Source: Brachionus manjavacas
Lineage: Eukaryota > Rotifera > Eurotatoria > Ploima > Brachionidae
Length of the DNA: 64,000 bases
Reading direction: 5' to 3'
NCBI GenBank assembly: GCA_019054805.1
Contig: JAHQIY010000024.1
Location: forward strand, 310,001 to 374,000
Shown: one piece after another, positions 1 through 11,263 of the stretch
Numbering within the stretch: the stretch's first letter is position 1
How the letters are laid out: every line of letters starts with the position of its first letter
Notes under the pieces: model-generated
The model's input: the letters and a program-made list of their open reading frames with translations, nothing else
What the model was told of the DNA's origin: nothing
Database searches by the model: none
Made by a program: the position numbers and the translations under genes

Positions 1-719
1 TAATTTTTATTAAAAAAATCACATAAAATATTCGCTTAAAATTATTTTTTTATTTGAAACTGTTCTTTCCAATATTTTCTAATTTTTTTATGTAAGTTTT
101 AACCTCCCTCACCCCCATCTACCCAAATCGACCTAATTCATAACCCTCACTAGGGTTTTTTTCGCCGCATAAAACTTGCTTAACTTCTAACTGAACTTCT
201 TCAGGTGTCTTTCGAAGTCCTTGTGACATATTTGGATAATAAGTTGATTTACTAAATATTTAAGTTATTTGATGTTTATGCCGCTTTAATGAATTCTCAC
301 ATATTTTAGTAAATAATTGTTTTTACTAAAATTAAGATAAATAAGCTGGAGTAATTAATTAAAAAATTAAAACCATTATCAAGGGGAAAATAAATTAGTG
401 AAGTAATTTTACTAATTTTATTGCGTTAAATACTGACAGCCATATTTAAATAAAAATTTAAACAAATAGATAAATTTTAACAAGGTTTAAATAGATTAAA
501 ATTTAAACAAATTTAAAATAGTTAATTTGAAAAAATTTAAATGAACATTAGTAATTTAAAAATTTCCTAATGTTTTGACAAAATTTTCTATCTTAAAGAT
601 AAAAACGATAAAAACAGAACCAGTCTTTTGCCAAAGTAAAAATAAAAGAGTCTTTTTAAAATTTTGAAAAATTGATCCGACTAAAGATTTATATAAATTT
701 ACTAATGAGTTTTGAGTAA
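1..719. other. No gene seen (AT-rich, repeat-like)
   Basis: No open frame with coding character on either strand. A slightly C-rich patch at about 100-235 could be the edge of a repeat, but I cannot assign it. Confidence 0.4.
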
Positions 720-726
720 GACCCCA

Positions 727-1780
727 TTATTTATTTAACAATATCTTAATAATATTTAACCTTTTATTGCAGCGTTCTTTAATTTCGTCTACTAATATAT
801 TAAAATTTAACTTAGAATCAAACTTAATACCAAAAAATTTGATTTCATTTTGGCTCAGTATTCTGTTTCCATAAATTTTTAAGTTTAGTTTATCACTCTC
901 TTTTTTGTACATAGAAAAGACTATTGAACACGACTTTTCAAATGATATCTTTATTTTCCATTTAATATTTCCATTGTTCTAGTTCTTTGGTGTATTTATT
1001 AATCTTATTTTCAAGGTTCCCTTTTTTGTTCTTAATGTAACTAGATTATCTGCTAAAAAGCAAAGAGTATTCATTATTTGTTTTGTTTCTTTTGGGGATG
1101 TCATTAATATATATACTAAATAAAAGAGGACTAATTACTGAGCCTTGAGGGATACCCGATATTCTGCGCTCAAGTGGTTATTCACATTTACCTTAAATAT
1201 CCTAGAGTCTAGAAAGGATCTGATCCAGTTAGTCAAGAAATGAGGTGGATACATTTTAATCTATTTAAAAAGTAAACCTTCATGTCAGACCCTATCAAAG
1301 GCTTTAGAAATATCAAAAAACAGGCCACAAACTCTTTTTTTTCCATTAAATGATTCCACAATTTTTTGAATTAAAAAAAGTAGATTATCTGATATTCGCC
1401 GGTGTTTCCTAAATCCAGATTGCTGCTGGATAAGGAGTGAATTTTATCCCAAAAAATTGTAAAATCTTGAATAAACTATTCGTTCCAGTAACTTTCCTAA
1501 AACAACTCGTTATACTAATTATTATATAATTTAAAGGATCTTGTAAATTAGAGGCCTTTTTTTGGATCATAGTAATGTTCGAAGTTTTCCACGCTTTCGG
1601 GACCTTACCTTCCTTAAGAGACAAATTAAAAGGTTCTATGATTTCTATTAATGAATTTTTAGGTAAGTTTTTTAACATTAAATTATGAATTTGATCAGGT
1701 CCTGCATGTTGATGGTCATTTTAATCAATTGAATTATTGTTAAAAACATCTTTGGAGATTTTCAAAAGACTTTCTTGTTA
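727..1780 (-). pseudogene. Decayed non-LTR retrotransposon reverse transcriptase
   Basis: Read on the minus strand, scattered frames carry reverse transcriptase blocks in the right order: GPDQIHNLM near 1690, the fingers region with FNLSLKEGKVPKAWK and an altered LNYRPISL block at 1409-1678, FDISKAFDRV near 1300, GIPQGSVISPLLF near 1150, and FFGIKFDSKLNFN at 727-912. The catalytic YADD region is destroyed: the frame shifts just before it and it reads FLADN. In-frame stops follow FDRV and interrupt other blocks. It is therefore a dead copy of a CR1/Jockey-type LINE, from the start of the RT domain to beyond the thumb. The endonuclease is not seen. Confidence 0.85.
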
Positions 1781-1923
1781 TTGGCATAGTTAATAGAAAT
1801 TCCAGAACCTGCGAAAATAAGTCCAATTTGTTTTACTCTTGACTACTCTTGATATTAAAAATTATAACCCATTTATTTAGACTACTTCTGTCTACGCATT
1901 ATAATTTAAAGGAACTTGATACT

Positions 1924-2172
1924 TCAATAAATTTTAAATTTTATGCTTTTGAAGATAAAATAGATGAATTGATTATTATCATTATTATTATTGATGACTG
2001 TGAGAGTAAATGAGCTATACTTACTTATGACTCTTGGCAAGGTTGTACTTGCTTTGCCTGGGAAGTTCTTGGTTTTGGTTTTGCGATAGAAGAGCATGAC
2101 TTTATTTGCCATGATGCTGTCGTCCATGGGGACTGTGTGGCCAAGTAGTCGCCATTTAGTCTCGTACATGTA
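1924..2172 (-). pseudogene. LINE C-terminal fragment
   Basis: The minus strand encodes KWRLLGHTVPMDDSIMANK followed by a basic stretch. This resembles the end of RTE- or R-type LINE polyproteins, where KWRxxGHxxRM follows the RT domain. The frame opens from a (TTA)n-like microsatellite at 1975-1993. No RT core is attached, so it is a 5'-truncated or broken copy and distinct from the one at 727-1780. Confidence 0.6.
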
Positions 2173-2859
2173 GATAACTTAATTTGTGATTAAAAAAAAG
2201 AAGCTTTCAACTTTTTTTTAAACTGAAAAGTAATCTTATAATTTCATATAAAAAAAATGTATTTAATTCTTTTTAATCTTTCAGAAGAAAAAGAAGCGAT
2301 TTTATTCAAATGTGCAAGATTGTCTACAAGGCGGAAAGGATTAAGGTGGTTAAATTACTCTAAAAGTTGTATTTAAATTCAAAGATATCGAACGACTAAG
2401 GTTTGGTTAAAGGAATGACCAAAAGAGGATCATGTAGGTACAGAAAAGAGAGCTAAAAGCAAAAACAGAGAACAAATTTGTGCTGGTATTTTTTTACTAC
2501 AATTTTCATTATTACTTTTATTACTCATCTTTTGCCAAAAAATGAAGCTCATCTTTTGCCGATATCTAAATTTTTTAAATTTTATGGTGAAAAGTAGCCA
2601 AACTAAAGTTTGAGATCAAGATCAAAAGATCAAAATATAAAATGTTAGATTTTTTTTTAATAAAATAAAATAAATAATTTTTTTTCTTAAGCAATAAGTT
2701 TCTATCTACTCGCTTAAAAAAAATTAGTTATCCCGATCCTCAGATATAGGGCTTCAAGTACAACATACTTTTAAAGTATCTTACTTTGCCTGTTATTTTC
2801 CAAAGAAAGGAATTCTCAAAAATTATGAAACTTGATGATCTTATGTATTTTTAGGTATT
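2173..2859. other. No gene seen
   Basis: Between two LINE remnants in opposite orientation. A somewhat purine-rich, less AT-rich patch at 2280-2480 may be LINE untranslated sequence. No supported frame. Confidence 0.35.
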
Positions 2860-3565
2860 TTTTCATTCAATGATATCTGTTTTGTTATATTCCATTTAAA
2901 AATTACACCCGTTATATGCTTTTTAAATCACATTTTGTTAAAATTATCAACTTCTCTTAAAAGGCTCTTTATTCTGTCAACTTCTGTCTAAGTGCAGTTT
3001 TTAAAAAAACCTTATTTTGATTATTGTTCAACTCTATTGTGTTTTTCTAAAGAGGCAATAATTAATCTGGCTAGAAGTTATTATTTTTCTATTTTTAAAC
3101 TGTTTAAGTTCAAATTTGAAGCTAAAAACTTTAATGATGTTAATAATTTTTTGGAAGATAATAGCTTATATAATTAATCATCAATAATGACTAATCAATA
3201 ATGACTCAAGAAATTTAAGCTACAATTTAAGGAACATTGGGAACCTTATTGAAACCAATGGCAAAAACGAATAATGGAGAAAAAATATTTGGATTTTTTT
3301 TGTTCAAGATTGATTAATAGCTTTGTGATTAAGAGATCAATGCTGAAATATTCAACATTTAAGCTATCAATTTACAATAATATCAATTATTTTATTGTTG
3401 ACTTTGTAAAAAATTAAAAAATTTAATTTAAATTTAACAATCTTTTTTTTTTTTCTTAATTTTATTTAAATTAAATAAATGAAGTGTTAATCAGTCGACT
3501 ATGATAAGGGCACTAGCCTGTTGATTAGCCTTGAAATTGAAAAAATTGAATTGAATTTTTGCTAA
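2860..3565 (+). pseudogene. LINE 3' end with simple-repeat tail
   Basis: Frames at about 2890-3177 read FLNHILLKLSTSLKRLF, then KPYFDYCSTLL and LARSYYFSIFKLFKF. This matches the region after the RT thumb in rotifer-like LINEs, where LPHFDYCSSL is typical. A stop and a frame change separate the blocks. The 3' flank at about 3480-3565 has a GC-richer segment followed by a TTGAA-rich tail, as expected of a LINE 3' end. It is 5' truncated and dead. Confidence 0.65.
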
Positions 3566-3675
3566 AATAAAAGGCTTTTAAAAATTTATTATAATTTAAA
3601 TTTTTTACAATTATTGGTTTTTATAAGTTAAAAATGCTATCAAAAAAAATTACAAAAATTTTAAATTTTTAAAAT

Positions 3676-4594
3676 TCAAATCCAAATAAATCTAAATAAA
3701 ATACAAAATGCATATAAAAACATGACGAGCAACTTGTTTCCAAACACTATTGTGGAATCACTCAAGTTGTATTCTCCTATAAAGTAACGAATGCCAAGCT
3801 TGCATCTTACGTCATTCATATTATCCTCACAGCCTTTTATTCCTCCTGGACAATGAACATTAGCCGATTTAGTGACATAATCTATGAACGACTGAAGTTG
3901 GTCAGCGTCTTCTTTCAAATTGGATATATTACAATTAATTAGGAACTGAGTGGCACAATTGACATAATCAATGGCATCTCTACACCATTCCATTTTGTCA
4001 TAAACATTCCATGACTCCTCAAATATGACTCTTCCATCTAAATAATGTGTGCATTCTTCACCAGCCTTCAAAATTTATTGATTACAATTAATTTAAATGA
4101 TAAAATGAAAAGAAAACTAGCAAAAAGAGTACTTTTTCGATTTGACATGGAGGAAGCGTGGATTTGGTACTTTTTGGTTCAGTGGTGGTCGTCGCTCTAG
4201 TGGTGGTTCTACATTTGTATCTAATTACATTGGTCGCACCCAAGCCTGCACAATATGGACCTAGCTTCCATGCCACTTTTGTAAGCTGCTTTTCGTGAGC
4301 TTTTAAACTTCCTCTTAGTTCAAGCTTTAGATCACAGCATTTTAACTTGTCATTCACACAATCGACATAAGCCTTTCCTTTGTCACAATAGGCGTACAAC
4401 TCTTCTTTTGTGTAGTCGTCACTTTTCATTAATTCTTCTTCGGTTTTAGATGGTTGGCCTTGGCACTCGGACGCTTTCCATATGTCGCACGCATTAACAC
4501 TTAGAACCATAGCATTAAATATAAATGTATAAAGTAAAAATTTTCCACTTAAATTTTGACTTTTTTTTAAAACTTTCAGTTCAATAGATTCCAT
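3676..4594 (-). CDS. Secreted, probably GPI-anchored protein with duplicated cysteine domain
   Basis: Two exons: 4133-4594 and 3676-4065, joined across a 67-bp GT-AG intron in phase 0. Start is the ATG at 4592-4594, because the longer frame upstream begins with GTG. The product is about 283 aa. A hydrophobic signal-like segment (KFLLYTFIFNAMVLSVNA) precedes the first cysteine. Two tandem domains follow with the same spacing: C-x(6-7)-C, then an aromatic residue plus C-x8-C-x7-C, then C about 26-27 residues later. A Thr-rich linker joins them. The C-terminus is a polar stretch followed by about 20 hydrophobic residues ending FRFIWI, as in GPI signals or a single membrane anchor. The cysteine pattern recalls small helical extracellular domains such as DUF19, but I cannot assign a family. 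Role unknown; location at the cell surface is inferred. Confidence 0.75.
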
Positions 4595-4636
4595 TTGACT
4601 AATGAAGTGAATAATTAAAATTGAGTTGAATGTCAC

Positions 4637-5690
4637 TTCAAGTTATTTTAGCTTAAATAAGATAATAAAATTTTATTTAATTAAAAAGAAAAAATGGGCT
4701 CATTTGAAACTATTTCATCAGTTCAAAAATCATCTTTAATTTTTTAAGTGACCAAAAAAAAGAAGTTAGAAGCTCACAATGATTGTTTTAGCGAATTCCT
4801 AAGAAATTTTTAAGTCTATGAAAATTTTCAAAGGTAAAATATGAAATACTCTGTATTCGTCGTAGCTCTAATGTTAATACCAATTTAAATTGTTAGATTA
4901 GAAGGATCTATGATTTTTGCTTCTAAATTCTTATTTTTGTTGTCGTTGGCCCATCTACTTTATTTCTACTCTATAATCTCATTGTTATGTGATTTTTGTT
5001 TCATATAACGAAATAGTTGCGTTATTGTTGTCTAATAGATATAGATCAAAAATTACCAAATATGCTTCGCTAATCTTGTTTTGTAACTTTTTGTCATTAT
5101 TAAGAAAATATTTTAATCGTAAGTTTTTTGTTGGTGGCTTGTTTGTGTTGCTCCGATGATAAATGCTCAAACTGAAGGGTCTCACAAATAGATACACAGA
5201 GACTGCTAAATTTCGTAATTGAATAGATATACCAAAAGTTGTTCCTCTCAAAAATAAAGAAACAATAAAAATAAATAAATAAATCAATCTCCATTTTGCT
5301 CTGCATACAATTTGGATTCTAGAGGCCAATTAGTAAAGCATTACGTTTGCTCTTTAAAAATAATTGCCATTTTTTCATGTTTGTTTTAAAAGGCTAGATC
5401 GATATTTTGATGTTTTTTTTGTTGGACAAATATACTAATCCATGATTTTTGTCAATAATTTATGATGTGTCAGTTAGTTAAAAACTTAATTTCGGACTAG
5501 CCAAAAAAATTAATCACAACATCTTAGACATTTAAGATATTTTTTTCACTTAACACTATTAGGTCTTTGAAAATTTTTTTAAATATAAGAAAAAAAATGA
5601 TTTAAGTTGGTATCTAATTTATTAAAAATATAATAAAAAGATATTAATTTAGTAGAAAGAGTTTAAAAAGCTGTAGCAGTCGCTTCTTTC
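4637..5690. other. No supported gene
   Basis: Two overlapping minus-strand frames near 4985-5329 lack family features and start from the same AT-rich stretch; I take them as chance. Nothing else seen. Confidence 0.35.
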
Positions 5691-5915
5691 TTACGTCCAA
5701 CTATCAAGCCTTCCTCTGAAACTTTTCAGGTTCTTTGCATTTATTAAATTGTCCGGGAGTCTATTTGTAAAAGAGTTATACCTAGGAAGAAAATTCTTTA
5801 TTCGATCATACGTTAAAAAATTTCTAATTCTCCGAATCAGCCTAGTTTCGAAAAAATAAATTTGGCTAAAATTATTATTATTATTATTATTTATTGATTT
5901 AAGCCTCATAGGCAA
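5691..5915 (-). pseudogene. LINE C-terminal tail fragment
   Basis: The minus-strand frame ends with RIRNFLTYDRIKNFLPRYN and NRLPDNLINAKNLKSFRGRLD. This is the typical end of CR1-like LINE polyproteins (FxxNRxxxxWNxLPxxVVxAxxxxxFKxxLD). An (ATT)n run at 5871-5891 interrupts its upstream side. Only the tail remains. Confidence 0.65.
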
Positions 5916-6513
5916 AAAATAAAAAAGAAAAAAAGAAAAAGTTAAGTTAAGTTCTTCAAATTCTACAAAATTTGAAAATAAAAATAATCAATTCACAAAT
6001 TTGAAATAATTATATATAATTTAAATTATCCAAAAAAAATAAAAATTTAAATTATGTAAAGAAATCTACTAGTAGTAAGTCGTTTAAAATTTTAAAAAAT
6101 TTTGACCACTTTCGAACTCTTTTTCGATTTATACATGACCAGATTGACCGAATCAACCAACCCGCGATTTTTTTCTGCAATTATGTGCTCAACTATCAAA
6201 ATCGATTTATAGACGGTAACATTTATATGTATTTTATTTTCCAAACTTCCTAACCAAAAGGGCAAATCATCAACAACTAATCCAAGATCTCGAGTCATAT
6301 CAAGCCCAACTCACAGTAAACAACACGAATGAAAAATTCAATTCACTATTTCAAATATTCAAATCTATTTTAGACGATGTTTAATTTCGTTTCTTTTTAA
6401 AACTAGTTTTTATTGTAATTTTTTTTTATTTTATTTTTATTCGTTTTTTTACACTCGTTGGGCTAAAAAGAAGGACTTAGTTCCATTCTGTGCTGCCCGA
6501 GGCTCCCCTCAAA

Positions 6514-7150
6514 TTATTTAAAATAATAATAATAATAATAATTTTCCAAACTTGCTAATTGTTTACACATTGAGGTATTCTTTTGCCCAAAAATAACATG
6601 TTTTTCTCTTAAATAAATCAATAAGTCATAACACATCTTGCTATTTTCTAATTGTTTGAGAAAAAATATCTTGTGCTTTAAATAAATTTGTTCAATTTTT
6701 TCCACCTTTAGTGCCTCTAGAAAGGGTGCAGTTCTCGTATACATTTTGACACCAAAAACTCTTTCAAGTAGCAAATTTTGCCGAATTTCAAATTCTCTAA
6801 GTTTTTTGTCAATAATTAGAAAAGGATTTAGGTGGTACCTAAAAATTGATTGACAGAATTGTTTGTATAAAAATGCAACTAAGTAAGGACTTGCTGATTT
6901 CGTCTTCGAACCAATTCCGTAAAGAGAGTAAAAACTCTTTTCAACTTTTTATCTTTTTTCTTCTATCAAGTTATTAACATATTCACTATCACCATATTAA
7001 CATATTCTTGTTTTTTTGAAATATTAACGCCACCGACTTTGAAGGATTGAAGTCAATTTTCCACATTTTTGAAAAGTTTGAACATAAATCTAAAAGTCTT
7101 TGACAGTGACCAAACGAGGGAGCGAGTATATCATACATAAAATCTTAATT
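6514..7150 (-). pseudogene. LINE reverse transcriptase C-terminal half, decayed
   Basis: Minus strand. From about 7150 downward the frames read LAPSFGHCQRLLDLCSNFSK then FNPSKSVALIF, the region right after the RT active site. They continue with YGIGSKTKSASPYLVAFLYK near 6900 and the open frame LLERVFGVKMYTRTAPFLEA to 6514. Stops and shifts separate the pieces. The active-site block just upstream reads MYDILAPS, so the YADD motif is lost. A (TAA)n microsatellite at 6522-6541 lies at the 3' side. This is a different LINE family from the CR1-like copies. Confidence 0.7.
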
Positions 7151-7844
7151 CGACTAAGATTTTTCGAATTAGACAAAGAAAATTTGGACCATATTATATT
7201 TGACAAAGGTGCTAAAACTCGACAACTCATTTTTTGACAAAAAAATAAAAGACAATACCAATTATTAATGATTAAATTCAGAGATTAGACGTACAAGAAT
7301 TGTCAAATGAGAAAATACACCGGAAATGTAATGCGTCCATGAATAAGAAAAAAAGATTTTATTGTCCAAATGGCTGTAAAAAAAAAATTGAGCTTAATTA
7401 TTTTTCTTTATATTAAATAAGTAATATTTTTCTAAAAAATGTGACATTTCATTTTTATTCTTCTATTATTTCATATTTAGTTAACATAAACTGAATAAAT
7501 TACTTGTCTACTAAAAAAATTGTTTTTATTCTTAAAATATTATTGTTTTATTAAATTTGCGGGTAATTTACTAAATTTGTTCTTATCAAATATTAAGAGT
7601 CATTATTAATATTCAATTAAATTTGAAAAGCACTTTTGATACAGCTAGTTTACTGTTTTCAATAGTATTGAATCGAATCAAAGTAATGTTTTATGACGAA
7701 ATATTAATTTGGTCAGTAAAATAATGAATATTTAATCAGTAAATATACTCCAGTAAATTAATTAAAAAGAAATAGCAAAAATATTTATTTATTCAGGAAA
7801 TTTATTGAATTTTAGTTAACTGACAGTAAAATTACTGTTTATTG
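7151..7844. other. No gene seen
   Basis: AT-rich, with several short copies of sequences containing CAGTAAA/TTTACTG near 7700-7850. No coding signal. Confidence 0.3.
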
Positions 7845-8190
7845 AGTGCTCTTTTAGCATTTTTCGGGCGTCCAGGCCCACGTTTGCATAGATGCTGCTT
7901 GGCGAAGGCGATACAGGAACACTTTCCTCTGAGGTAATCATCTTCGACTAGCTGGAGACAATAGACACTAGCTCCTTCGATATCTTTAAAAAAACTCATC
8001 GAAATTTTGGGTGCTTCGGATTCGGTTTTAAAAGTGCCTTGAGGGTCGTATATTTTTCCGACACCACGTATTTTCTGAAAACGGTTGCCTTGATTTCTTC
8101 AGCATCAACGTCAGTATCATCGCTATGACAATCACTTATGCGCTGCTCAAATGATGTCGCAACTTAATTGTATTGAATTTATTGTTTAAC
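7845..8190 (-). pseudogene. MULE-type transposase remnant with SWIM zinc finger
   Basis: Minus-strand frames read an acidic segment (DCHSDDTDVDAEEIKATVF) and, after a shift, VYCLQLVEDDYLRGKCSCIA then FAKQHLCKRGPGRPKNA. The C-x-C-x(n)-C-x-[HR] layout is a SWIM zinc finger, normally CxCxxFxxxxxxCKH, found near the C-terminus of MULE transposases. Here the last His is replaced by Arg. The GRPKNAKRA tail resembles an AT hook. A stop follows KHPKFR, so it is broken. It may pair with the zinc-finger piece at 8990-9560. Confidence 0.6.
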
Positions 8191-8243
8191 AATATTTTTT
8201 TATATCAAAATATACTCAGACTTTATTTATTTTATCAATACAG

Positions 8244-8363
8244 ACTGTTTCGAGTAACAACTCAAATGAAAATACACCGAAGAGAGGAGGAGGTCGTTCT
8301 AGAAAAGTCGATTCAGTTCAAAAAGCCAGTTTGAAATCTAAGAAAAATTCGAAAACTAATTGA
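8244..8363 (+). CDS. Possible terminal exon, basic Ser/Lys/Gly-rich tail
   Basis: A good acceptor (pyrimidine-poor but ending TCAATACAG) is followed by 39 open codons to a TGA at 8361-8363. The composition is unlike the surrounding DNA. The peptide is basic (KRGGGRSRKVDSVQKASL and KSKKNSKTN), as in the disordered tails of nuclear proteins. No upstream exon could be found on this strand, and it sits between two minus-strand MULE pieces, so it may be transposon cargo or a broken gene end. Confidence 0.3.
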   Translation, partial: TVSSNNSNENTPKRGGGRSRKVDSVQKASLKSKKNSKTN

Positions 8364-8989
8364 TTGATTCCCTTTTAAAATTTTTTTGTTTTTTTTTCAC
8401 ACTTGAGAAAAAAAATTATCTTTTTATAACAAAAAAATTAGATACTTTTTTTTCTACTTAAAAAAATAAATATTCTACTTGAAAAAAATAAATAGCTACT
8501 GAAACAATTATTTCCCTTAACTAATTCATCCATTTTTCCACTTCAAAAAGATACAAAAAAAATTATGTCGAAACCTGTCGGATTTTGTGTTTCTAATTGT
8601 ACTCATTTTGAGTCGTTTGACTCACGAAAAGGAAAACTTAAAAAATTATTAAAGATTAATTTAATTTTCTTAAATAGCGTTCAATCAAAATTTTGATGTT
8701 TGATTATTTAAAATTTATACAAATGATTTTTGAATTAATTAATTGAATATCTTTGCTATTTAGTTAAGGACTGGTATTAATTAAGCAGTAAATAATATTA
8801 AACGGATATTAAATTATATGAGCAGAAAATAAATAATTAATAGGACCCAAAAAATAGTTATAACGGTGAGAACAAAAAATAAAAGCGGTAGTAAAAATAA
8901 ATTTTATTGAACAGAAAAAGTATTTTTTATTCAAAGAAAAAGTTTTTAAATCAAGTAACATTTAAAAAAAAAAGAAGTGTAAAATGTAG
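8364..8989. other. No gene seen
   Basis: AT-rich spacer between the two MULE-like pieces; no supported frame. Confidence 0.3.
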
Positions 8990-9560
8990 TAGTAGTATTA
9001 ATTTTTGCGAGGTCTACTACTCTTTTAGCTTTAAGAATTAAATCACCTACCTGATTTTCACCTATTTTAGGCTTTTTATTACTGATTTCATAAGTATTTT
9101 CAGTAACTTCAGTCTGTTTTCGTTTGCGAGCAGGCTTAGCGGTATAATACCTTTCAATAAGTTTTTTATTCTCATCAACTTTGCCACGCTAGATAACACC
9201 TTCATTTATCTTGTCATGTGTGTGATTGCCGCTTTCAAATCTTGTAGCTTTAAGATTATCAGCATTGAATAAAAGCATAAGTTTTGCGTCGCATTGTGAA
9301 ACACGACGTTTTACTAAATTGCAGCAATATATAATTTTGTCCCCATCATTAGTGCTATAGGTATCTTCTTTTGACCATTTTGTTTCATTTTTTAACCACA
9401 AATCTGCAGCATCATTGTCATCAAACATATCCATTCTCAATTAATCCCTCTTCGTTTTTTGAGTATGTTTCTTTTTTCAACTTCTTCAGAATCAGACTCT
9501 TGCGATTCATATAATTCAAGTGGGGCGTACTCGTCATCACTAATTTTATTTACTGCTCAA
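8990..9560 (-). pseudogene. MULE-type N-terminal FLYWCH-like zinc finger, broken
   Basis: Minus strand. An acidic leader (SDDEYAPLELYESQESDSEE) is followed, after a frame change, by a zinc-binding region: YCC, then SQCDAKLML, then ESGNHTHD. This is the CC...C...H-x-H arrangement of FLYWCH/WRKY-GCM1 fingers at the front of MULE transposases. A basic segment follows, with KPARKRKQTE, after a single in-frame TAG just past NEGVI. The open part without ATG is 9189-9440. The catalytic DDE core is absent from here. Read together with 7845-8190, this looks like a MULE whose middle is deleted or replaced. Confidence 0.6.
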
Positions 9561-9589
9561 ATAATCTTAGTTCTTTAGTTAATGTAAGT

Positions 9590-9830
9590 TATAAAATTTT
9601 GAAAACAAGGTTTCATTTTCTCTCAAAGAAAATAGATTTTCAGCCAAAATATTTGTCATCTGGCAGCCATAAGAAAGTCAGTCTTGCTGAACAGTATTTC
9701 AATAGAAGCGCTGGTTGACTGAACTCCTAAAATTATTTTTGCGAGTCTGGAAATGGTTGGGAATATGGAATGGTTATCTTTCTTCCACCTCAAAATATAG
9801 AAATAAGAATCACCTTTATCCTATATTTTT
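9590..9830 (-). pseudogene. hAT transposase C-terminal dimerisation domain fragment
   Basis: Minus strand near 9820-9620 reads DSYFYILRWKKDNHSIFPTI, then SRLAKIILGVQSTSASIEIL and FSKTDFLMAAR. This matches the hAT C-terminal domain (W...N...FPxLxxLAxxILxIxxTSAxSERxFSxxG). Ser-Glu-Arg is altered to SIEI, and a stop follows MAAR. Only this domain is visible. Confidence 0.65.
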
Positions 9831-10319
9831 AAATCAAGAATTTTGAAATATTGCCTATTGAAATATTATAATTTATATGCAAAATATACAATCAATTTGA
9901 CATTGAAATTTTGGAAAGGAGTTATTAATAGCCTTGAACTCGGATTCAAAGATTTATGCTACGAGCTAATAAAATTCCTTAATTTAAATTTAACATAGAA
10001 ATTCTGATTTTTTTTTCAAATAATTGATTAAATCAATTTCAATCATTCATTGATGAATTTTTTTTTATCTTTTTAATTTAATTTATCAAAAAAGTGAGAC
10101 ATTTTAAAACAAAAAGTGTTCCATTTGTTGGTATAATTTATTTATTATTTATGAGGCTGAATTTTAAAATGGCATACATGGGTAACGCAGCAACTCTCTT
10201 TAAGTTTTTTTTTTAGTTTAAGTATTTAAAACTCCAATATCCAAGGATCCAAAATTTTTAAAATTCGCCAAACATAATAAAAATTCATTCTGAATTTTGA
10301 ATATTCAATTAAAAATACC

Positions 10320-11087
10320 ATGAATTCTGTTCGCAATTTTTACAATTGTGGATATACTGATTTTGAAAGCAAAGCAAGCAAAATGAGAAACAGAACAAAA
10401 CCGAGAGAAATTTTAAATGATGTAGATTGTTCCGGAACCAAAAACTCTAAATTGAATAGTAAAAATAAAAAAATTAATGATTTTGTTCAAGAGAAAATTA
10501 ATAACAAATGTATTCAGTCCAAATTCACTCAACTAAAGCCAGATCAAATAAAAGCAAACAACTCTATTTTTAATGATAGCGATATTGTGCTGGTAACTCC
10601 GATAAAAACAAACTGTTTGAATATTCATCGAAATTGTGCTGGGTGCATTCGCTTAGAAATTTTTCTCAAAGATTGTCAACTCTATGCCAAAATAATTCAG
10701 TATATTTTCTGCACTCTTGTTCTTACTCTGCTTTACTTTACCATGCAAAAATTTTCTGATCTATTCCAAGAATGTGACCAAGACTATTGTCCGCTTGAAA
10801 TGTGTCACATAAATTTGATGATCTCAAGTTTGATAATTATGAATCTTTTAACTCTTTGTATCATTTGGTACGACTACAATCAGTTTTTAAAAAATGCTCA
10901 ACAGATTGATACAAAGGTGCTTATTTTGCTTTTGTTTTTAGGAGGATGCTTAACTGGATGGCTGGCATTTATTTTGGGCAAATTGTCAATCAGATTTAGG
11001 AATTCAATGGTCAGATTTGGCATTTTTTTAAGTGTCGTCAATATATATACAATTGGAATTGGACTCATTTATTCAAAATTTTGGTAG
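10320..11087 (+). CDS. Four-pass membrane protein, DUF1294-like C-terminus
   Basis: Single-exon frame of 255 aa starting at a real ATG and ending TAG; AATAAA motifs occur within 200 bp downstream. The N-terminal 100 residues are polar and Asn/Lys-rich. They are followed by a CxxC-like cysteine cluster (NCLNIHRNCAGC) and four hydrophobic spans at about 124-142, 160-183, 197-218 and 230-250. The third span carries YDYNQFLKNA then LLLFLGGCLTGWLAFILG. That resembles the DUF1294 pattern (YDK..A.......LL...GG..G....), but the DUF1294 HK motif is not clear. Function unknown. The intronless structure is unusual beside the other genes here. Confidence 0.7.
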   Translation: MNSVRNFYNCGYTDFESKASKMRNRTKPREILNDVDCSGTKNSKLNSKNKKINDFVQEKINNKCIQSKFTQLKPDQIKANNSIFNDSDIVLVTPIKTNCLNIHRNCAGCIRLEIFLKDCQLYAKIIQYIFCTLVLTLLYFTMQKFSDLFQECDQDYCPLEMCHINLMISSLIIMNLLTLCIIWYDYNQFLKNAQQIDTKVLILLLFLGGCLTGWLAFILGKLSIRFRNSMVRFGIFLSVVNIYTIGIGLIYSKFW

Positions 11088-11263
11088 ATTATGTCACAAT
11101 ATGCGGACTGGTTTTAAAAATTAAAAAATTTAAATTTGTTATAAAATATATAAATATTTGATTTGTTTTAATTGAATATCAGGACTTAAATTTTAATAAT
11201 TATTATAGACTAAAATTAAATTTAAAAATAAAGCACACTTTGTTTTTTTTACAATAAATATTT

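Noticed and set aside
4985..5329. Two overlapping minus-strand frames
   Set aside because: Low-complexity AT-rich DNA, no homology features.
6092..6298. 68-codon minus-strand frame (VVDDLPFWLGSLENK)
   Set aside because: Coding-like composition, but no splice partner or family; it lies among LINE pieces and is probably repeat.
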